NCBI GenBank assembly: GCA_005217565.1
Contig: SJCO01000003.1
Location: 434,001-498,000 of the forward strand
Length of the DNA stretch: 64,000 nt
Source: Puteibacter caeruleilacunae
GTDB lineage: Bacteria; Bacteroidota; Bacteroidia; Bacteroidales; Prolixibacteraceae
Direction of reading: 5' to 3'
Of this stretch, positions 24,830-36,485 are shown piece after piece. Below the pieces are notes generated by a model, which did not search any database, had not been told where the DNA came from, and saw only the letters and a list, made by a program, of their open reading frames with translations. A program made the translations under genes and the position numbers. Position 1 is the first letter of the stretch. Each line of letters starts with the position of its first letter.

Positions 24830-26734
24830 TTATTTAACACGCACTAACACATCGTCCTCCTCGACATCATTTCCACTGGAGCATACTATTTCAACAACCT
24901 CTCCTGCAGAATCAGCCTTAATCGCATTAAATGTTTTCATCGCTTCAACATATCCAATTAGATCGCCTTCTTTAATTATATCACCAACTTTTAATGGAGT
25001 TTCCGAAGACTCTTTTGTTAGATAGAATTTTCCTTCTAAAGGAGCCAAAACATCATGAGAAGTCCCATTGACACCATTACCTGATGCTTGCACTTGTACA
25101 TTCTCTTGTGCAGGTGCAGTACTTTCATTTTTAGCAGTACTACCATTTCCATATGAAACTGAAACATTAAATACTTCTCCATCAACAGTTACCTGCATAT
25201 TAGAAGGATTTACATTTACAGGAACTTCAACAGTATCATTTTGTGTTGACGGTTTTGCAATAATACCTGAACCTTCAGCCTTACGCTTAGCTAAATCTTC
25301 CTCAAAGGCCTTTTTGGCATCACCTGACTTATACTGACGATATTGCTCTGGATGCATCGCTAATTCAAATAATTCTTCATCATCCTTACCAAAATCCCAG
25401 CCTTTGTCCTTCATCTCTTGTTTGAATGTATCCAAATTATCAGGGAATAAATCCTGCGGATGACCTGTATAGAATTCTTTTCCTGCTTTACCCGCCAATT
25501 GAACAATTTCTGGAGCTAACTCTCCTGGAAGTTTACCTGCTTTACCAATCAACATATCCCAGATATTGTCAGCAATCATACTCCAACGTTCTCTGCCCTT
25601 TTCAAGTTGCATTACATTCATTAACGCTAAGTTTTTCACGTACTGACTAAATGGAGTAACCAAAGGAGGATAGCCTAATTTTGGCCAAATATGCTGAACT
25701 TCATCGAATAACTTTATCAACAATTCGTCTTGACTTAACTCTGGTTTATTTCTTTTTGCTAACCATTTATTAATGCTTGTTAGGTTATTCTCTAGGTCTG
25801 CCATTAAAGATCCCATCATTCCACCAGGTAAACCAGGACCAATCAATAAGGAATTCATATATCTGTTCCTTGGATTAATATAATATCCTAGAAAATCATC
25901 AATAAACTCCTGGGTCAATGAACGGACTTTCATATAGGCAGCCATATTAATTTCTGGTACTTCAAATCCATCATCTTTCAACATTTCATGTACCGCTAAT
26001 AAGTCGGCATGACCTGTTCCCCAAGACAGAGGCTCCATAGCAACATCAATAATATCTACACCTGCACGCGCTACTTCCAATATAGAAGCCATAGCAAATC
26101 CAGGTCCAGAATGTGCATGATATTGAATTGGTATTTCAGGATATTGATCCTTTATTCCTTTTACAATTTTTCCCAACCAAGCAGGTCGGCCAATTCCTGC
26201 CATGTCTTTCATACAAATCTCATCAGCGCCACCATCAATTAATGTCTTGGCCAAAGAGATATAATAATCAGCTGTATGTACTTTTGAATAAGTCAAGCTC
26301 AATGTTGCCTGAGCGATCATTCCTCCTTCTTTTGCGTATTTCACTGAATCGAGAATATTACGTACATCATTCAATCCACAGAACGATCGAGCAATATCAG
26401 TACCCTGCTTCTTTTTTACCTTAAAGAAAAGTTTACGGACATCAGCTGGAACTGGATTCATTCTAATCCCATTTAATGCCCGTTCAAGCATATGTGTTTT
26501 TATACCAGCATCATTGAATGGTTGAGTCCATTCTCTTACAGATCTATTAGGATTCTCACCAAACAGAAGATTAATCTGTTCGAATCCACCTCCATTGGTT
26601 TCTACTCGTGCAAAACATCCCATATCTACGATATGTGGAGCAACTTTAACTAACTGATCAACTCTAGGCACGTACTTACCAGAAGACTGCCACATATCAC
26701 GATACACCAATGAAAATTCAATCTTTCTCTTCAT
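24830..26734 (-). CDS. oadA: Oxaloacetate decarboxylase alpha subunit / PycB-like carboxyltransferase with biotinyl domain
   Basis: 634 residues. The N-terminal carboxyltransferase TIM barrel carries metal ligands (YRDMWQ near the start, CMKDMAGIG near 180, IQYHAHSGPG near 207), then the PycB/OadA helical domain. An Ala/Pro/Ser/Asn-rich linker (about 505-565) leads to a C-terminal biotinyl domain with VEAMKTF, Lys600 being the predicted biotin site. The barrel transfers carboxyl from oxaloacetate (or a related 2-oxo acid) to biotin, and OadB releases CO2 while pumping Na+. It links phosphoenolpyruvate/oxaloacetate metabolism to sodium energetics. The substrate is inferred from the fold. Confidence 0.93.
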   Translation of the reverse strand: MKRKIEFSLVYRDMWQSSGKYVPRVDQLVKVAPHIVDMGCFARVETNGGGFEQINLLFGENPNRSVREWTQPFNDAGIKTHMLERALNGIRMNPVPADVRKLFFKVKKKQGTDIARSFCGLNDVRNILDSVKYAKEGGMIAQATLSLTYSKVHTADYYISLAKTLIDGGADEICMKDMAGIGRPAWLGKIVKGIKDQYPEIPIQYHAHSGPGFAMASILEVARAGVDIIDVAMEPLSWGTGHADLLAVHEMLKDDGFEVPEINMAAYMKVRSLTQEFIDDFLGYYINPRNRYMNSLLIGPGLPGGMMGSLMADLENNLTSINKWLAKRNKPELSQDELLIKLFDEVQHIWPKLGYPPLVTPFSQYVKNLALMNVMQLEKGRERWSMIADNIWDMLIGKAGKLPGELAPEIVQLAGKAGKEFYTGHPQDLFPDNLDTFKQEMKDKGWDFGKDDEELFELAMHPEQYRQYKSGDAKKAFEEDLAKRKAEGSGIIAKPSTQNDTVEVPVNVNPSNMQVTVDGEVFNVSVSYGNGSTAKNESTAPAQENVQVQASGNGVNGTSHDVLAPLEGKFYLTKESSETPLKVGDIIKEGDLIGYVEAMKTFNAIKADSAGEVVEIVCSSGNDVEEDDVLVRVK

Positions 26735-26815
26735 AGTCTTTTGTATTTAGCTGCTACAAGTGCAGTATTAAAAAATGGTTTTAATGGTTAATGGTTTTAA
26801 CGGTTTTAATAAGTT

Positions 26816-27076
26816 CTAATTGGCTTTGGTTATATCAACTACAGTTGCTTTTCCATTAGTAGCTATATTAACTGCAGCCATAATCGCTGACAACTTCTTC
26901 TTATCGATTAAGGATTCTGAAGTCTCGCGACCCTTGACTGTACCTTTTTCTTCAAGAACAAGTCGATTAACGACTCGAATAATCAGATTGCCAATAACTA
27001 CCACTAAGGAAAGAATAATAAACACAGTAGTCATGCCAATTCCAAGCAGTTGAAATGCTATTCCAAAATCATTCAT
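26816..27076 (-). CDS. oadG: OadG-family gamma subunit of the Na+-pumping decarboxylase
   Basis: 86 residues with one N-terminal membrane helix (about 10-35, GIGMTTVFIILSLVVVIGN), then a hydrophilic tail. OadG anchors the alpha subunit to OadB and helps assembly. First gene of the leftward operon, 81 bp before oadA. The fold gives little motif information, and the call rests on the size, the GMTTVF-type start of the helix and the neighbours. Confidence 0.88.
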   Translation of the reverse strand: MNDFGIAFQLLGIGMTTVFIILSLVVVIGNLIIRVVNRLVLEEKGTVKGRETSESLIDKKKLSAIMAAVNIATNGKATVVDITKAN

Positions 27077-27203
27077 TGCATGCTAAAATTTAGATAATTT
27101 ATTACGGAAAATACTTCCCATTTTATTAAATCATCTTAATATTACCTATTATTTTTTCATTCTATGAGTATCTAGTAATGTTTCTTTATCATTTATCATT
27201 AAC

Positions 27204-27264
27204 TTAACACTACCAGTAACAATTTAACAGTAATTAACACTACGCAGTTACAATTAACTCTACC
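27204..27264. repeat. Tandem imperfect 25-bp repeat upstream of oadG
   Basis: The 25-bp unit beginning TTAACACTACCAGTAACAAT occupies 27204-27228. A second copy beginning TTAACACTACGCAGTTACAA occupies 27234-27258 (30-bp period, a few mismatches). A third partial unit, TTAACTCTACC, is at 27254-27264. Spaced about 130-190 bp before the oadG start, these look like repeated binding sites for a regulator of the decarboxylase operon. Not matched to a known operator. Confidence 0.6.
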
Positions 27265-27411
27265 ATCTGAGCAAACTATATATATTAAGAATAAAAAAAA
27301 ATTACTTCTTAAAATTTGATAATGAATGCATATATAAAAACAACAAACTGATACTAAGAAAATAACGGAGATCTAAAAGAATACATTCAATAATTTTGAA
27401 TTTAAAAAAAG

Positions 27412-27451
27412 AACAAAAAAAGACCGTCATCATAAAAATGAGACGGTCTTT
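27412..27451 (-). terminator. Terminator of the rpoBC-DUF3467 operon
   Basis: On the reverse strand AAAGACCGTC (27451-27442) pairs with GACGGTCTTT (27428-27419) around a 13-base loop whose ends can extend the stem, followed by a long T-run (27418-27412 on the complementary strand). Confidence 0.92.
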
Positions 27452-27473
27452 ATATAGCAAGTTTACTATTATA

Positions 27474-27788
27474 CTATGCTTTCGCAGCTGGTCCTCCAAA
27501 ATTCATAGGAGGCACAAAAGGATCATGTTCTGTTTTAATAGGTCCATGCATCGATTCATATTTCATCACATTATCCTGTAATGCGTTTAATAATCTTTTA
27601 GCATGTTCTGGTGTTAAAATAATCCTAGACTTCACAGGAGCCTTTGGAACACCAGGCATAATCCTTACAAAATCGAGTACAAACTCGGAACTCGAATGAG
27701 TAATTATCGCCAGGTTAGAATAAATTCCCTGAGCAACCTCCTCATTAAGCTCAATATTTAGTTGATTTTGTTTTTTCTCGTCAGCCAT
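27474..27788 (-). CDS. DUF3467-family protein
   Basis: 104 residues, no signal peptide or membrane segment. It matches the small DUF3467 family: GIYSNLAIITHSSSEFVLDFVRIMPGVPKA, then SRIILTPEHAKRLLNALQDNVMKYE. Function unknown. In Bacteroidota it commonly follows rpoC, as here (11-bp gap, shared terminator), which suggests constitutive co-expression with RNA polymerase. No catalytic residues can be named. Confidence 0.88.
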   Translation of the reverse strand: MADEKKQNQLNIELNEEVAQGIYSNLAIITHSSSEFVLDFVRIMPGVPKAPVKSRIILTPEHAKRLLNALQDNVMKYESMHGPIKTEHDPFVPPMNFGGPAAKA

Positions 27789-27799
27789 ATCCTCAATTT

Positions 27800-30700
27800 T
27801 TATCTTGATCTTTCAGCTTCCTTATAATCAACCATTCTTTCATACTCTTCTTTCGATCCAACCACAAGGTTTTTATATTCTTTTTGTCCGGTACCTGCAG
27901 GAATCAAGTGACCACAAATCACATTCTCCTTCAAGCCATCCAAATAGTCTACCTTACCATTGATCGCAGCTTCGTTCAATACCTTAGTTGTCTCCTGGAA
28001 AGAAGCAGCAGACATCCAACTCTTAGTTTGAAGCGCAGCTCTTGTAATACCTTGAAGAACCTGACTTGATGTTGCTGGAATCGCTTCACGCGCTTCTACT
28101 ACTTTCAAGTCTTTACGTCTCAATTGTGAGTTTTCATCTCTCAAACGACGAGCAGTAACAATCTGTCCAGCTTTTAGAGTTTCTGAATCACCAGCATCAA
28201 TAACAACTTTCTTATTGTAAATCCAGTCATTTTCATGAATAAACTCTAGCTTATCAACAATTTGTCTTTCAAGGAAACGAGTATCACCCGGATCATCGAT
28301 TTCAACTTTACGCATCATCTGACGAACGATAACCTCAAAGTGCTTATCATTAATTTTCACACCCTGCATACGGTAAACATCCTGAACCTCATTAACGATA
28401 TACTCCTGCACTGCTGTAGGACCTTTAATCGCTAGAATGTCTGAAGGAGTAATCGCTCCATCAGAAAGAGGAGTACCTGCACGGATATAATCATTTTCCT
28501 GTACAAGAATCTGCTTAGAAAGAGGAACTAGATTTTTCTTAACTTCACCTGTCTTAGAAGTAATGATAATCTCGCGATTACCTCTCTTGATTTTACCTAG
28601 AGAAATTTCTCCGTCAATCTCTGATACAACAGCTGGATTAGATGGATTACGAGCCTCGAATAACTCAGTTACTCGAGGAAGACCACCGGTAATATCACCA
28701 GCTTTACCAGAAGAACGAGGGATTTTCACAAGAACTTGTCCTGATCGAACAGCTTCTCCATCATCTACAGAGATGTGACCACCTACAGGTAAGTTATAAG
28801 AACGATAAACATCACCATTTTCATCAACAATCTTCAATGATGGGTTCTTCGTTTTATCTCTTGTTTCTGTAATTACCTTCTCTTTAAATCCAGTTTGCTC
28901 ATCTGACTCTTCACGATAGGTTATACCATCGATCAAATTATCAAATACAGCTTTACCATTAAATTCAGAAATAATTACACCATTATATGGATCCCATTCA
29001 GAAACTAGTGTCTCCTTCTTAATATCCTGTCCGTTTTTGATGAATAACTTCGAACCATATTGAAGAGCATGAGTCGACAATGCAATACCAGTATTCTTGT
29101 CAATAATCTTCAATTCAGCAAGACGGCTAACGATTACATCAACCTTTTCTCCGTTCTCATCTTCGAATTCAACAGTTCTCAATTCATCGATCTCTGCAAT
29201 ACCGTCATATTTCGCAACAACAGTAGACTGCGTTGATACGTTACCCGCAATACCCCCTACGTGGAAGGTACGTAGTGTAAGCTGTGTACCTGGCTCTCCA
29301 ATTGATTGTGCTGCAATAACACCAACAGACTCACCTTGCTGAGCCATACGACCTGTAGCAAGACTTCGTCCATAACATTTCGAGCAAACTCCAACTTTGG
29401 ATTCACAAGTTAATACAGAACGAATCTCAACTGATTCAATTGGAGAATCCTCAATTTCCTGAGCAATCTCATCTGTGATTGATTCTCCTGATGCAATAAT
29501 CAATTTACCAGTTAGAGGATGGAAAATGTCATGTACAGTAGTACGCCCAACAATTCTCTCTCCAAGTGAAGCAACAATCTCCTCATTGTTTTTAATTGCA
29601 GTAGCAACAAGACCACGAAGAGTACCACAATCTGGTTCAGAAATGATAACATCTTGAGCAACATCTACCAAACGACGGGTCAAATATCCCGCATCCGCTG
29701 TTTTCAATGCTGTATCCGCAAGACCTTTACGAGCACCGTGAGTAGAGATAAAGTACTCAAGTACTGATAGACCTTCTTTAAAGTTTGCCAAAATCGGGTT
29801 TTCAATAATTTGAGCTGTAGTAGCACCAGATTTCTGTGGCTTAGCCATCAGTCCCCTCATACCACATAGCTGACGAATCTGCTCTTTAGATCCACGAGCC
29901 CCCGAGTCAAGCATCATATATACCGAGTTGAAACCTTGCTGATCAGAACTCAATGTGTTCATTACAGTTTGAGTCAACTTCGCATTAACATGAGTCCAAA
30001 TATCAATAACCTGATTGTATCGTTCGTTATTGGTAATGAAACCCATATTATAGTTATTCATGATTTCTTCAACTTCAGCATATCCTTCTTCAACCATTTC
30101 AGACTTATCCTCTGGAATAATAACGTCCGCAAGGTTAAATGATAGTCCACCGCGATACGCCATCTTATATCCCAAGTCTTTAATATCATCAAGGAATTTA
30201 GCTGTAATCGCGTTATTACTGGCTTTTAATACTGAAGAAATGATATCACGCAATGCTTTTTTTGTAAGCAGCTTATTAATGTATCCTGCAGCCTCTGGAA
30301 CGAACTGATTAAACAAAATACGTCCCATAGTAGTTTCAATCACATGAGTAACTTTATCACCATTCTCGTCGATATCGTCCAAACGTGCTTTTACCACAGC
30401 ATGCATTGCAACTTTCTTCTCATTGTAAGCAATAATCGCCTCTTCCGCGGAGTAGAAAGTTAAACCTTCTCCTTTAACTCCTTTACGTGGCTTAGTCATA
30501 TAGTAAAGACCAAGAACCATATCCTGAGATGGTACTGTAATAGGTGCACCATTTGCAGGGTTAAGAAGGTTATGAGAAGATAACATTAACATTTGTGCTT
30601 CCAAAATCGCAGCATTACCTAATGGCAAGTGAACCGCCATCTGGTCACCATCAAAGTCGGCGTTAAAACCAGTACAAACCAATGGGTGCAACTGAATTGC

Positions 30701-32071
30701 CTTACCCTCTACCAATACAGGCTGGAAAGACTGAATAGATAAACGGTGAAGAGTCGGAGCCCTGTTCAGCATCACTGGATGACCTTTAAGTACATTTTCC
30801 AGGATATCCCATACAACAGGATCGCGACGATCAACAATTTTCTTCGCAGACTTTACTGTTTTTACAATACCTCTTTCAATCAATTTACGAATGATAAAAG
30901 GCTTATAAAGCTCAGCGGCCATACCTTTAGGAAGACCACATTCGTGAATTTTTAGTTTAGGACCAACAACAATTACAGAACGAGCAGAATAATCCACACG
31001 CTTACCTAACAAGTTCTGACGGAAACGACCTTGTTTACCTTTCAAACTGTCAGATAAAGACTTTAAAGCTCTGTTGTTATCAGTCTTAACTGCATTTGAC
31101 TTTCTAGAGTTATCAAATAATGAATCAACAGCCTCTTGAAGCATACGTTTCTCATTTCTAAGAATTACTTCAGGTGCCTTGATTTCAATTAATCTTTTCA
31201 ATCGGTTATTACGAATAATAACACGTCTGTACAAGTCGTTCAAATCCGACGTCGCAAAACGACCTCCATCCAAAGGTACTAACGGACGCAAATCTGGTGG
31301 AATTACAGGAACAACTTTTACAATCATCCATTCCGGACGGTTAACATTTTTACTAGCACGGAAAGCTTCTACAACCTGCAGTCTTTTCAAAGCTTCGTTC
31401 TTACGCTGCTGTGACGTTTCTGTGCTGGCTTTATGTCTTAATGTATAAGATAAACCATCCAAATCAGTTCTCTCTAACAAACCATAAAGAGCCTCAGCTC
31501 CCATTTTTGCGATAAACTTATTTGGATCATCATCTTCAAGATATTGATTATCCTTTGGTAATGAATCTAAAATATCAAGATATTCTTCCTCTGTTAGGAA
31601 ATCTAGATATTTAAGTCCATCCTGTGCTTTAATACCAGGATTAATAACCACATATCTCTCGTAATAAATAATGGTATCAAGCTTCTTTGTAGGCAATCCC
31701 AAAAGATATCCGATCTTATTTGGCAATGATTTGAAGTACCAAATATGTGCAACAGGCACAACCAATGAAATGTGCCCCATGCGCTCGCGGCGTACCTTTT
31801 TCTCGGTAACCTCTACCCCACATCGATCACATACGATTCCACGGTAACGGATTCTTTTATATTTACCACAATGACACTCATAATCTTTTACAGGACCGAA
31901 GATTCTTTCACAAAACAATCCATCCCGCTCAGGCTTATAAGTACGATAGTTTATGGTCTCAGGCTTAAGCACCTCTCCATGTGATCTTTCCAGAATCTCC
32001 TCTGGTGAAGACAAGCTAATAGTGATCTTAGAGAAATTACTTTTTGCCTTATTATCTCTTCTGAATGCCAT
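27800..32071 (-). CDS. rpoC: RNA polymerase beta' subunit
   Basis: 1423 residues. Catalytic Mg2+ motif [15 protein letters not shown] near residue 460, N-terminal zinc site [20 protein letters not shown] near 67, trigger-loop region and second zinc site ([14 protein letters not shown] near 880). Length is usual for Bacteroidota. It follows rpoB after an 80-bp spacer containing a perfect hairpin. The frame is intact throughout. Confidence 0.98.
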   Translation of the reverse strand: MAFRRDNKAKSNFSKITISLSSPEEILERSHGEVLKPETINYRTYKPERDGLFCERIFGPVKDYECHCGKYKRIRYRGIVCDRCGVEVTEKKVRRERMGHISLVVPVAHIWYFKSLPNKIGYLLGLPTKKLDTIIYYERYVVINPGIKAQDGLKYLDFLTEEEYLDILDSLPKDNQYLEDDDPNKFIAKMGAEALYGLLERTDLDGLSYTLRHKASTETSQQRKNEALKRLQVVEAFRASKNVNRPEWMIVKVVPVIPPDLRPLVPLDGGRFATSDLNDLYRRVIIRNNRLKRLIEIKAPEVILRNEKRMLQEAVDSLFDNSRKSNAVKTDNNRALKSLSDSLKGKQGRFRQNLLGKRVDYSARSVIVVGPKLKIHECGLPKGMAAELYKPFIIRKLIERGIVKTVKSAKKIVDRRDPVVWDILENVLKGHPVMLNRAPTLHRLSIQSFQPVLVEGKAIQLHPLVCTGFNADFDGDQMAVHLPLGNAAILEAQMLMLSSHNLLNPANGAPITVPSQDMVLGLYYMTKPRKGVKGEGLTFYSAEEAIIAYNEKKVAMHAVVKARLDDIDENGDKVTHVIETTMGRILFNQFVPEAAGYINKLLTKKALRDIISSVLKASNNAITAKFLDDIKDLGYKMAYRGGLSFNLADVIIPEDKSEMVEEGYAEVEEIMNNYNMGFITNNERYNQVIDIWTHVNAKLTQTVMNTLSSDQQGFNSVYMMLDSGARGSKEQIRQLCGMRGLMAKPQKSGATTAQIIENPILANFKEGLSVLEYFISTHGARKGLADTALKTADAGYLTRRLVDVAQDVIISEPDCGTLRGLVATAIKNNEEIVASLGERIVGRTTVHDIFHPLTGKLIIASGESITDEIAQEIEDSPIESVEIRSVLTCESKVGVCSKCYGRSLATGRMAQQGESVGVIAAQSIGEPGTQLTLRTFHVGGIAGNVSTQSTVVAKYDGIAEIDELRTVEFEDENGEKVDVIVSRLAELKIIDKNTGIALSTHALQYGSKLFIKNGQDIKKETLVSEWDPYNGVIISEFNGKAVFDNLIDGITYREESDEQTGFKEKVITETRDKTKNPSLKIVDENGDVYRSYNLPVGGHISVDDGEAVRSGQVLVKIPRSSGKAGDITGGLPRVTELFEARNPSNPAVVSEIDGEISLGKIKRGNREIIITSKTGEVKKNLVPLSKQILVQENDYIRAGTPLSDGAITPSDILAIKGPTAVQEYIVNEVQDVYRMQGVKINDKHFEVIVRQMMRKVEIDDPGDTRFLERQIVDKLEFIHENDWIYNKKVVIDAGDSETLKAGQIVTARRLRDENSQLRRKDLKVVEAREAIPATSSQVLQGITRAALQTKSWMSAASFQETTKVLNEAAINGKVDYLDGLKENVICGHLIPAGTGQKEYKNLVVGSKEEYERMVDYKEAERSR

Positions 32072-32115
32072 ATTATTTTGCGTGTATTAATTTAATGAGC
32101 ACTAAAATATAAATA

Positions 32116-32139
32116 CCTGAGAGGAACTTTCCTCTCAGG
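32116..32139 (-). promoter_or_regulatory. Intercistronic hairpin between rpoB and rpoC
   Basis: CCTGAGAGG at 32116-32124 and CCTCTCAGG at 32131-32139 form a perfect 9-bp stem with a 6-base loop in the only sizeable gap of the rpoBC transcript. The downstream sequence is U-rich but interrupted (TATTTATATTTTAG in the RNA), so it may act as a partial terminator or an RNase/processing site that sets rpoC relative to rpoB. Confidence 0.75.
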
Positions 32140-32151
32140 AATATGATGAGA

Positions 32152-35100
32152 TTATTCAAGATTCACACTTAATCCTAAACCACGTAATTCATGTAGTAAT
32201 ACATTCAGTGATTCTGGAATACCAGCCTGAGGCAATGGTTCACCCTTAACAATCGATTCGTAGGCTTTCGCTCTACCAAGAACATCATCCGACTTAACAG
32301 TCAAGATTTCCTGAAGAATATGAGCAGCACCAAATGCCTCAAGTGCCCAAACCTCCATCTCTCCGAATCGCTGACCTCCGAACTGTGCTTTACCACCAAG
32401 AGGCTGCTGAGTAATAAGTGAGTATGGTCCAATTGAACGAGCATGCATCTTATCTTCAACCATGTGTCCTAGTTTCAACATATAGATCACACCTACAGTA
32501 GCTGGCTGATCGAAAGGCTCTCCTGTCTCTCCATCATGAAGAAATGTTCTACCAAATCGAGGCACACCTGCTTTATCTGTTAAATCGCAGATCTCATCAA
32601 GAGAAGCTCCATCGAAGATAGGAGTAGCAAACTTCAATCCAAGTTCTTTTCCTGCCCAACCAAGTACAGTTTCATAAATCTGTCCAAGGTTCATACGAGA
32701 AGGTACACCTAGTGGATTCAATACGATATCTACTGGAGTTCCATCTTCCAGGAATGGCATATCCTCATCTCTAACGATTCGAGATACGATACCCTTGTTA
32801 CCGTGACGACCTGCCATCTTATCACCAATCTGCAATTTACGTTTTTTAGCAACGTATACTTTCGCTAATTGAATAATACCTGCAGGAAGCTCGTCACCAA
32901 TCGTTACGTTATAACGCTTACGCTTAGCAGCTGCTTCAGCTTGCTTGTGCTTTAAGATATAATTTTCAACACACTGACGGATAAGATCATTCTTATGCTT
33001 ATCAGTAGTCCACTTATTTGGATTAATATATAAGTAATCCAATTCTTGAAGTTGCTTCAATGTGAACTTCGCACCTTTTGAAATTTGATCAGTACCGTAG
33101 TAATCTTTCACTCCTTGTGAAGTCTTACCGTTTACAAGCGCAAATAGTTTATCAACCAATTGTGCTTTCAAACCTGATACTTCTCTGTCAAATTCTTCAT
33201 CAATAGCCTCCAATAAAGGCTTAGTTGAAGTTCGACCTTTCTTTTCTTTAGCAACTCTAGAGAATAGTTTTTTATCGATAACTACACCACTCAATGATGG
33301 AGAAGCTTTCAATGATGCATCCTTAACATCGCCTGCCTTATCACCGAAGATCGCTCTCAACAGCTTTTCTTCAGGAGATGGATCAGACTCCCCTTTAGGC
33401 GTAATCTTACCGATTAGAATATCCCCAGGTTTTACGTTCGCACCAATACGAATTAAACCGTTCTCATCAAGATTACGTGTTGCTTCCTCACTAACGTTAG
33501 GAATATCGGAAGTAAATTCCTCAGTACCTCGCTTCGTATCTCTTACCTCAAGAGAGTACTCATCAACGTGGATCGAAGTATAAACATCCTCACGAACAAT
33601 TCTTTCAGAAATCACAATCGCATCCTCGTAGTTATATCCCTGCCAAGGCATGAATGCAACCTTTAAGTTACGACCAAGTGCTAACTCACCTTTTTCGGTA
33701 CCATAACCTTCGGTCAATACTTGATTAGTAGCAACCCTCTGTCCTTTGAATACAATCGGTTTAAGGTCAATACAAGTACCTTGGTTAGTCTTTTGATACT
33801 TCTGTAGGTAATATTCTTTTGTATCTGTATCGAAACTAACGAATCTTTCATCGTCAGTTTGATCATACTTTATTACAATTTTCTTGGCATCAACTGATAC
33901 CACAACCCCTTCACCTTCTGCACGGTGCATAACGCGAGAGTCAGAAGCCACTCTAGGCTCCAATCCTGTACCTACGATAGGTGCTTCAGGACGTAGCAAT
34001 GGTACCGCCTGACGCATCATGTTAGATCCCATCAGTGCACGGTTCGCATCATCATGCTCCAAGAAAGTAATAAGAGATGCAGCAATAGAAGCAATCTGGT
34101 TAGGACCAACGTCCATCAATTCCACTTCTTCTTTTTCTGCCAATGGATAATCACCATCTAAACGCGCTTTTACTCTTTGGTTGACAAAATTACCTGCTTC
34201 GTCAACAACCGCATTCGCCTGCGCAATCATCCTTCCTTCTTCTTCCTCCGCTGTCAAATATTCAACACCAGATTCAGAAATATCTAAGCTTCCTTCGGCT
34301 GCTTTACGATAAGGAGTAGAAATAAATCCTAAATCCGTAATCTTCGCAAATACACATAGTGAAGAAATTAGTCCAATGTTCGGTCCTTCCGGTGTCTCAA
34401 TTGGACAAAGACGACCATAGTGAGTAAAGTGAACATCTCGAACCTCAAAACCTGCTCTCTCACGAGACAGACCTCCAGGTCCTAATGCAGACATACGACG
34501 CTTATGAGTCATCTCCGCTAATGGATTGGTTTGATCCATGAACTGCGATAGTGCATTCGTTCCAAAGAAAGAATTAATTACTGAAGACAATGTCTTAGAA
34601 TTAATCAAATCGATAGGCGTAAACACTTCGTTGTCACGTACGTTCATTCTTTCACGAATGGTACGAGCCATACGAGCAAGACCAACTCCAAATTGATTAT
34701 AAATCTGCTCACCTACAGTACGTACACGTCTGTTACTCAAGTGGTCAATATCATCAACATCAGTCTTAGCATTGATCAATTTAATCAAGTACTTGATGAT
34801 CTCAATCATATCTTCATTAGTTAGGACGCGAACATCCATTTCACTATGCAGATTCAATTTCTTATTGATTCTATAACGACCAACCTCACCTAAATCATAT
34901 CTCTTATCAGAGAAGAATAGGTTTTGAATAACTTCACGAGCAGTAGCCTCATCGGGCGGCTCAGAGTTTCTTAATTGACGGTAGATATGTAATACTGCTT
35001 CTTTCTCAGAGTTACTAGGATCCTTTTGCAATGTATTATAAATAATTGCGAAATCCTGCAAATTCTGATCTTCTTTGTGTAAAAGGATAGTTTTAGCACC

Positions 35101-35964
35101 AGAATCTAAAATTTCCTCAATATGCTCTGGTTCTAATATAGTTTCACGGTCAATAATAACCTCATTACGTTCAATGGATACTACTTCACCGGTGTCTTCA
35201 TCTACAAAGTCTTCAACCCATGATTTCAAAACACGGGCAGCAAGTTTACGACCAACAACCTTTTTCAGGCCGCTCTTCGAAACCTTAATTTCATCGGCAA
35301 GGCCGAAGATTTCTAAAATATCCTTGTCACTCTCATATCCAATAGCACGAAGTAGAGTAGTAACTGGTAATTTCTTTTTACGGTCAATATACGCAAACAT
35401 CACATTATTGATGTCTGTCGCAAATTCAATCCAAGATCCTTTAAATGGAATAATTCTGGCTGAATAAAGTTTCGTTCCATTAGCGTGCATACTCTGACCA
35501 AAGAATACACCAGGTGATCTATGAAGCTGTGATACAACAACACGCTCCGCTCCATTGATTACGAAACTTCCCCTTTCTGTCATATAAGGGATAGTACCTA
35601 GATACACATCTTGCACAACGGTATCAAAATCCTCATGCTCAGGGTCGGTACAATATAATTTTAACTTTGCCTTAACCGGCACGCTATATGTTAATCCCCT
35701 TTCAATACACTCGTCAATAGAGTAACGAGGTGGATCCACACTATAGTCGATAAATTCAAGGACAAAGTTATTTCTCGTGTCGGTAATCGGGAAATTCTCA
35801 TGAAATACCTGCCACAATTTCTCGTTTTTACGATCTTCAGGTGCAGTGTTCAACTGAAAAAAATCATGAAACGATTTTATCTGAATCTCCAGAAAATCCG
35901 GATACTCAAAAACGTTTTTTGTTGAGGAAAAACTAATCCTTTGATTTACAGTATTTGAAGACAT
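32152..35964 (-). CDS. rpoB: RNA polymerase beta subunit
   Basis: 1270 residues. Typical segments visible: the rifampicin region with [23 protein letters not shown] and [32 protein letters not shown] near the C terminus, and the ending [11 protein letters not shown]. No insertion or frameshift noticed. Preceded by rplL with a 102-bp gap carrying a strong hairpin. At the rifampicin-contact positions I can read, the protein shows the common sensitive-type residues ([20 protein letters not shown]). Confidence 0.98.
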   Translation of the reverse strand: MSSNTVNQRISFSSTKNVFEYPDFLEIQIKSFHDFFQLNTAPEDRKNEKLWQVFHENFPITDTRNNFVLEFIDYSVDPPRYSIDECIERGLTYSVPVKAKLKLYCTDPEHEDFDTVVQDVYLGTIPYMTERGSFVINGAERVVVSQLHRSPGVFFGQSMHANGTKLYSARIIPFKGSWIEFATDINNVMFAYIDRKKKLPVTTLLRAIGYESDKDILEIFGLADEIKVSKSGLKKVVGRKLAARVLKSWVEDFVDEDTGEVVSIERNEVIIDRETILEPEHIEEILDSGAKTILLHKEDQNLQDFAIIYNTLQKDPSNSEKEAVLHIYRQLRNSEPPDEATAREVIQNLFFSDKRYDLGEVGRYRINKKLNLHSEMDVRVLTNEDMIEIIKYLIKLINAKTDVDDIDHLSNRRVRTVGEQIYNQFGVGLARMARTIRERMNVRDNEVFTPIDLINSKTLSSVINSFFGTNALSQFMDQTNPLAEMTHKRRMSALGPGGLSRERAGFEVRDVHFTHYGRLCPIETPEGPNIGLISSLCVFAKITDLGFISTPYRKAAEGSLDISESGVEYLTAEEEEGRMIAQANAVVDEAGNFVNQRVKARLDGDYPLAEKEEVELMDVGPNQIASIAASLITFLEHDDANRALMGSNMMRQAVPLLRPEAPIVGTGLEPRVASDSRVMHRAEGEGVVVSVDAKKIVIKYDQTDDERFVSFDTDTKEYYLQKYQKTNQGTCIDLKPIVFKGQRVATNQVLTEGYGTEKGELALGRNLKVAFMPWQGYNYEDAIVISERIVREDVYTSIHVDEYSLEVRDTKRGTEEFTSDIPNVSEEATRNLDENGLIRIGANVKPGDILIGKITPKGESDPSPEEKLLRAIFGDKAGDVKDASLKASPSLSGVVIDKKLFSRVAKEKKGRTSTKPLLEAIDEEFDREVSGLKAQLVDKLFALVNGKTSQGVKDYYGTDQISKGAKFTLKQLQELDYLYINPNKWTTDKHKNDLIRQCVENYILKHKQAEAAAKRKRYNVTIGDELPAGIIQLAKVYVAKKRKLQIGDKMAGRHGNKGIVSRIVRDEDMPFLEDGTPVDIVLNPLGVPSRMNLGQIYETVLGWAGKELGLKFATPIFDGASLDEICDLTDKAGVPRFGRTFLHDGETGEPFDQPATVGVIYMLKLGHMVEDKMHARSIGPYSLITQQPLGGKAQFGGQRFGEMEVWALEAFGAAHILQEILTVKSDDVLGRAKAYESIVKGEPLPQAGIPESLNVLLHELRGLGLSVNLE

Positions 35965-36007
35965 TTATCTACCGAATTAATTGAACTTAAAAATATAAAC
36001 ACGAAAA

Positions 36008-36037
36008 GGCTTGGAACCCCAAATAGGATTCCAAACC
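36008..36037 (-). promoter_or_regulatory. Attenuator-like hairpin between rplL and rpoB
   Basis: On the reverse strand a 12-base arm (36037-36026, GGTTTGGAATCC) pairs with GGGTTCCAAGCC (36019-36008), including two G-T pairs, around a 6-base loop, followed by a short T-rich stretch (TTTTCG). A partial terminator between rplL and rpoB is well known in E. coli and sets the ribosomal-protein to polymerase ratio. The same role is likely here. Confidence 0.8.
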
Positions 36038-36066
36038 ATATATAACCTAATTTAGGTCTAAGACTT

Positions 36067-36444
36067 TTATTTAAGCTCAACTTCAGCTCCAGCTTCTTCT
36101 AACTGAGATTTTAATGCCTCAGCTTCGTCTTTAGAAACTTTTTCTTTGATTGCTTTAGGAGCAGAGTCAACTAATTCTTTTGCTTCTTTTAGTCCAACAC
36201 CAGCTAAGTCTTTTACAAGCTTAACAACTGCTAACTTAGAAGAACCAGCTGCCTTCAATACTACGTCAAACTCAGTTTTTTCCTCAGCAGCACCAGCGTC
36301 ACCACCAGCAGCAGGACCAGCAACAGCTACAGCTGCAGCTGCAGGCTCGATACCGTATTCTTCTTTTAAAATTTCAGCTAATTCGTTAACCTCTTTTACA
36401 GTCAAGTTCACTAACTGTTCTGCAAATGCTTTTAAATCTGCCAT
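36067..36444 (-). CDS. rplL: Ribosomal protein L7/L12
   Basis: 125 residues, including the Ala/Gly-rich hinge ([21 protein letters not shown]) and the C-terminal factor-binding domain ([25 protein letters not shown]). It forms the stalk with L10 that recruits translation factors. In the rplK-rplA-rplJ-rplL cluster, 41 bp after rplJ. Confidence 0.98.
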   Translation of the reverse strand: MADLKAFAEQLVNLTVKEVNELAEILKEEYGIEPAAAAVAVAGPAAGGDAGAAEEKTEFDVVLKAAGSSKLAVVKLVKDLAGVGLKEAKELVDSAPKAIKEKVSKDEAEALKSQLEEAGAEVELK

Positions 36445-36485
36445 TTTCCTCTAAATTTAGAAATTAAATGAAAACCTATAATTCT

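Larger units (their letters stand above)
27077..27473. other. Intergenic region upstream of the oad operon
   Basis: About 400 bp with no gene. The left half is the upstream region of oadG and includes a tandem imperfect 25-bp repeat (27204-27264). The right end holds the terminator of the rpoBC-DUF3467 operon (27412-27451). The rest is very AT-rich with no complete consensus promoter that I can defend. Confidence 0.7.
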
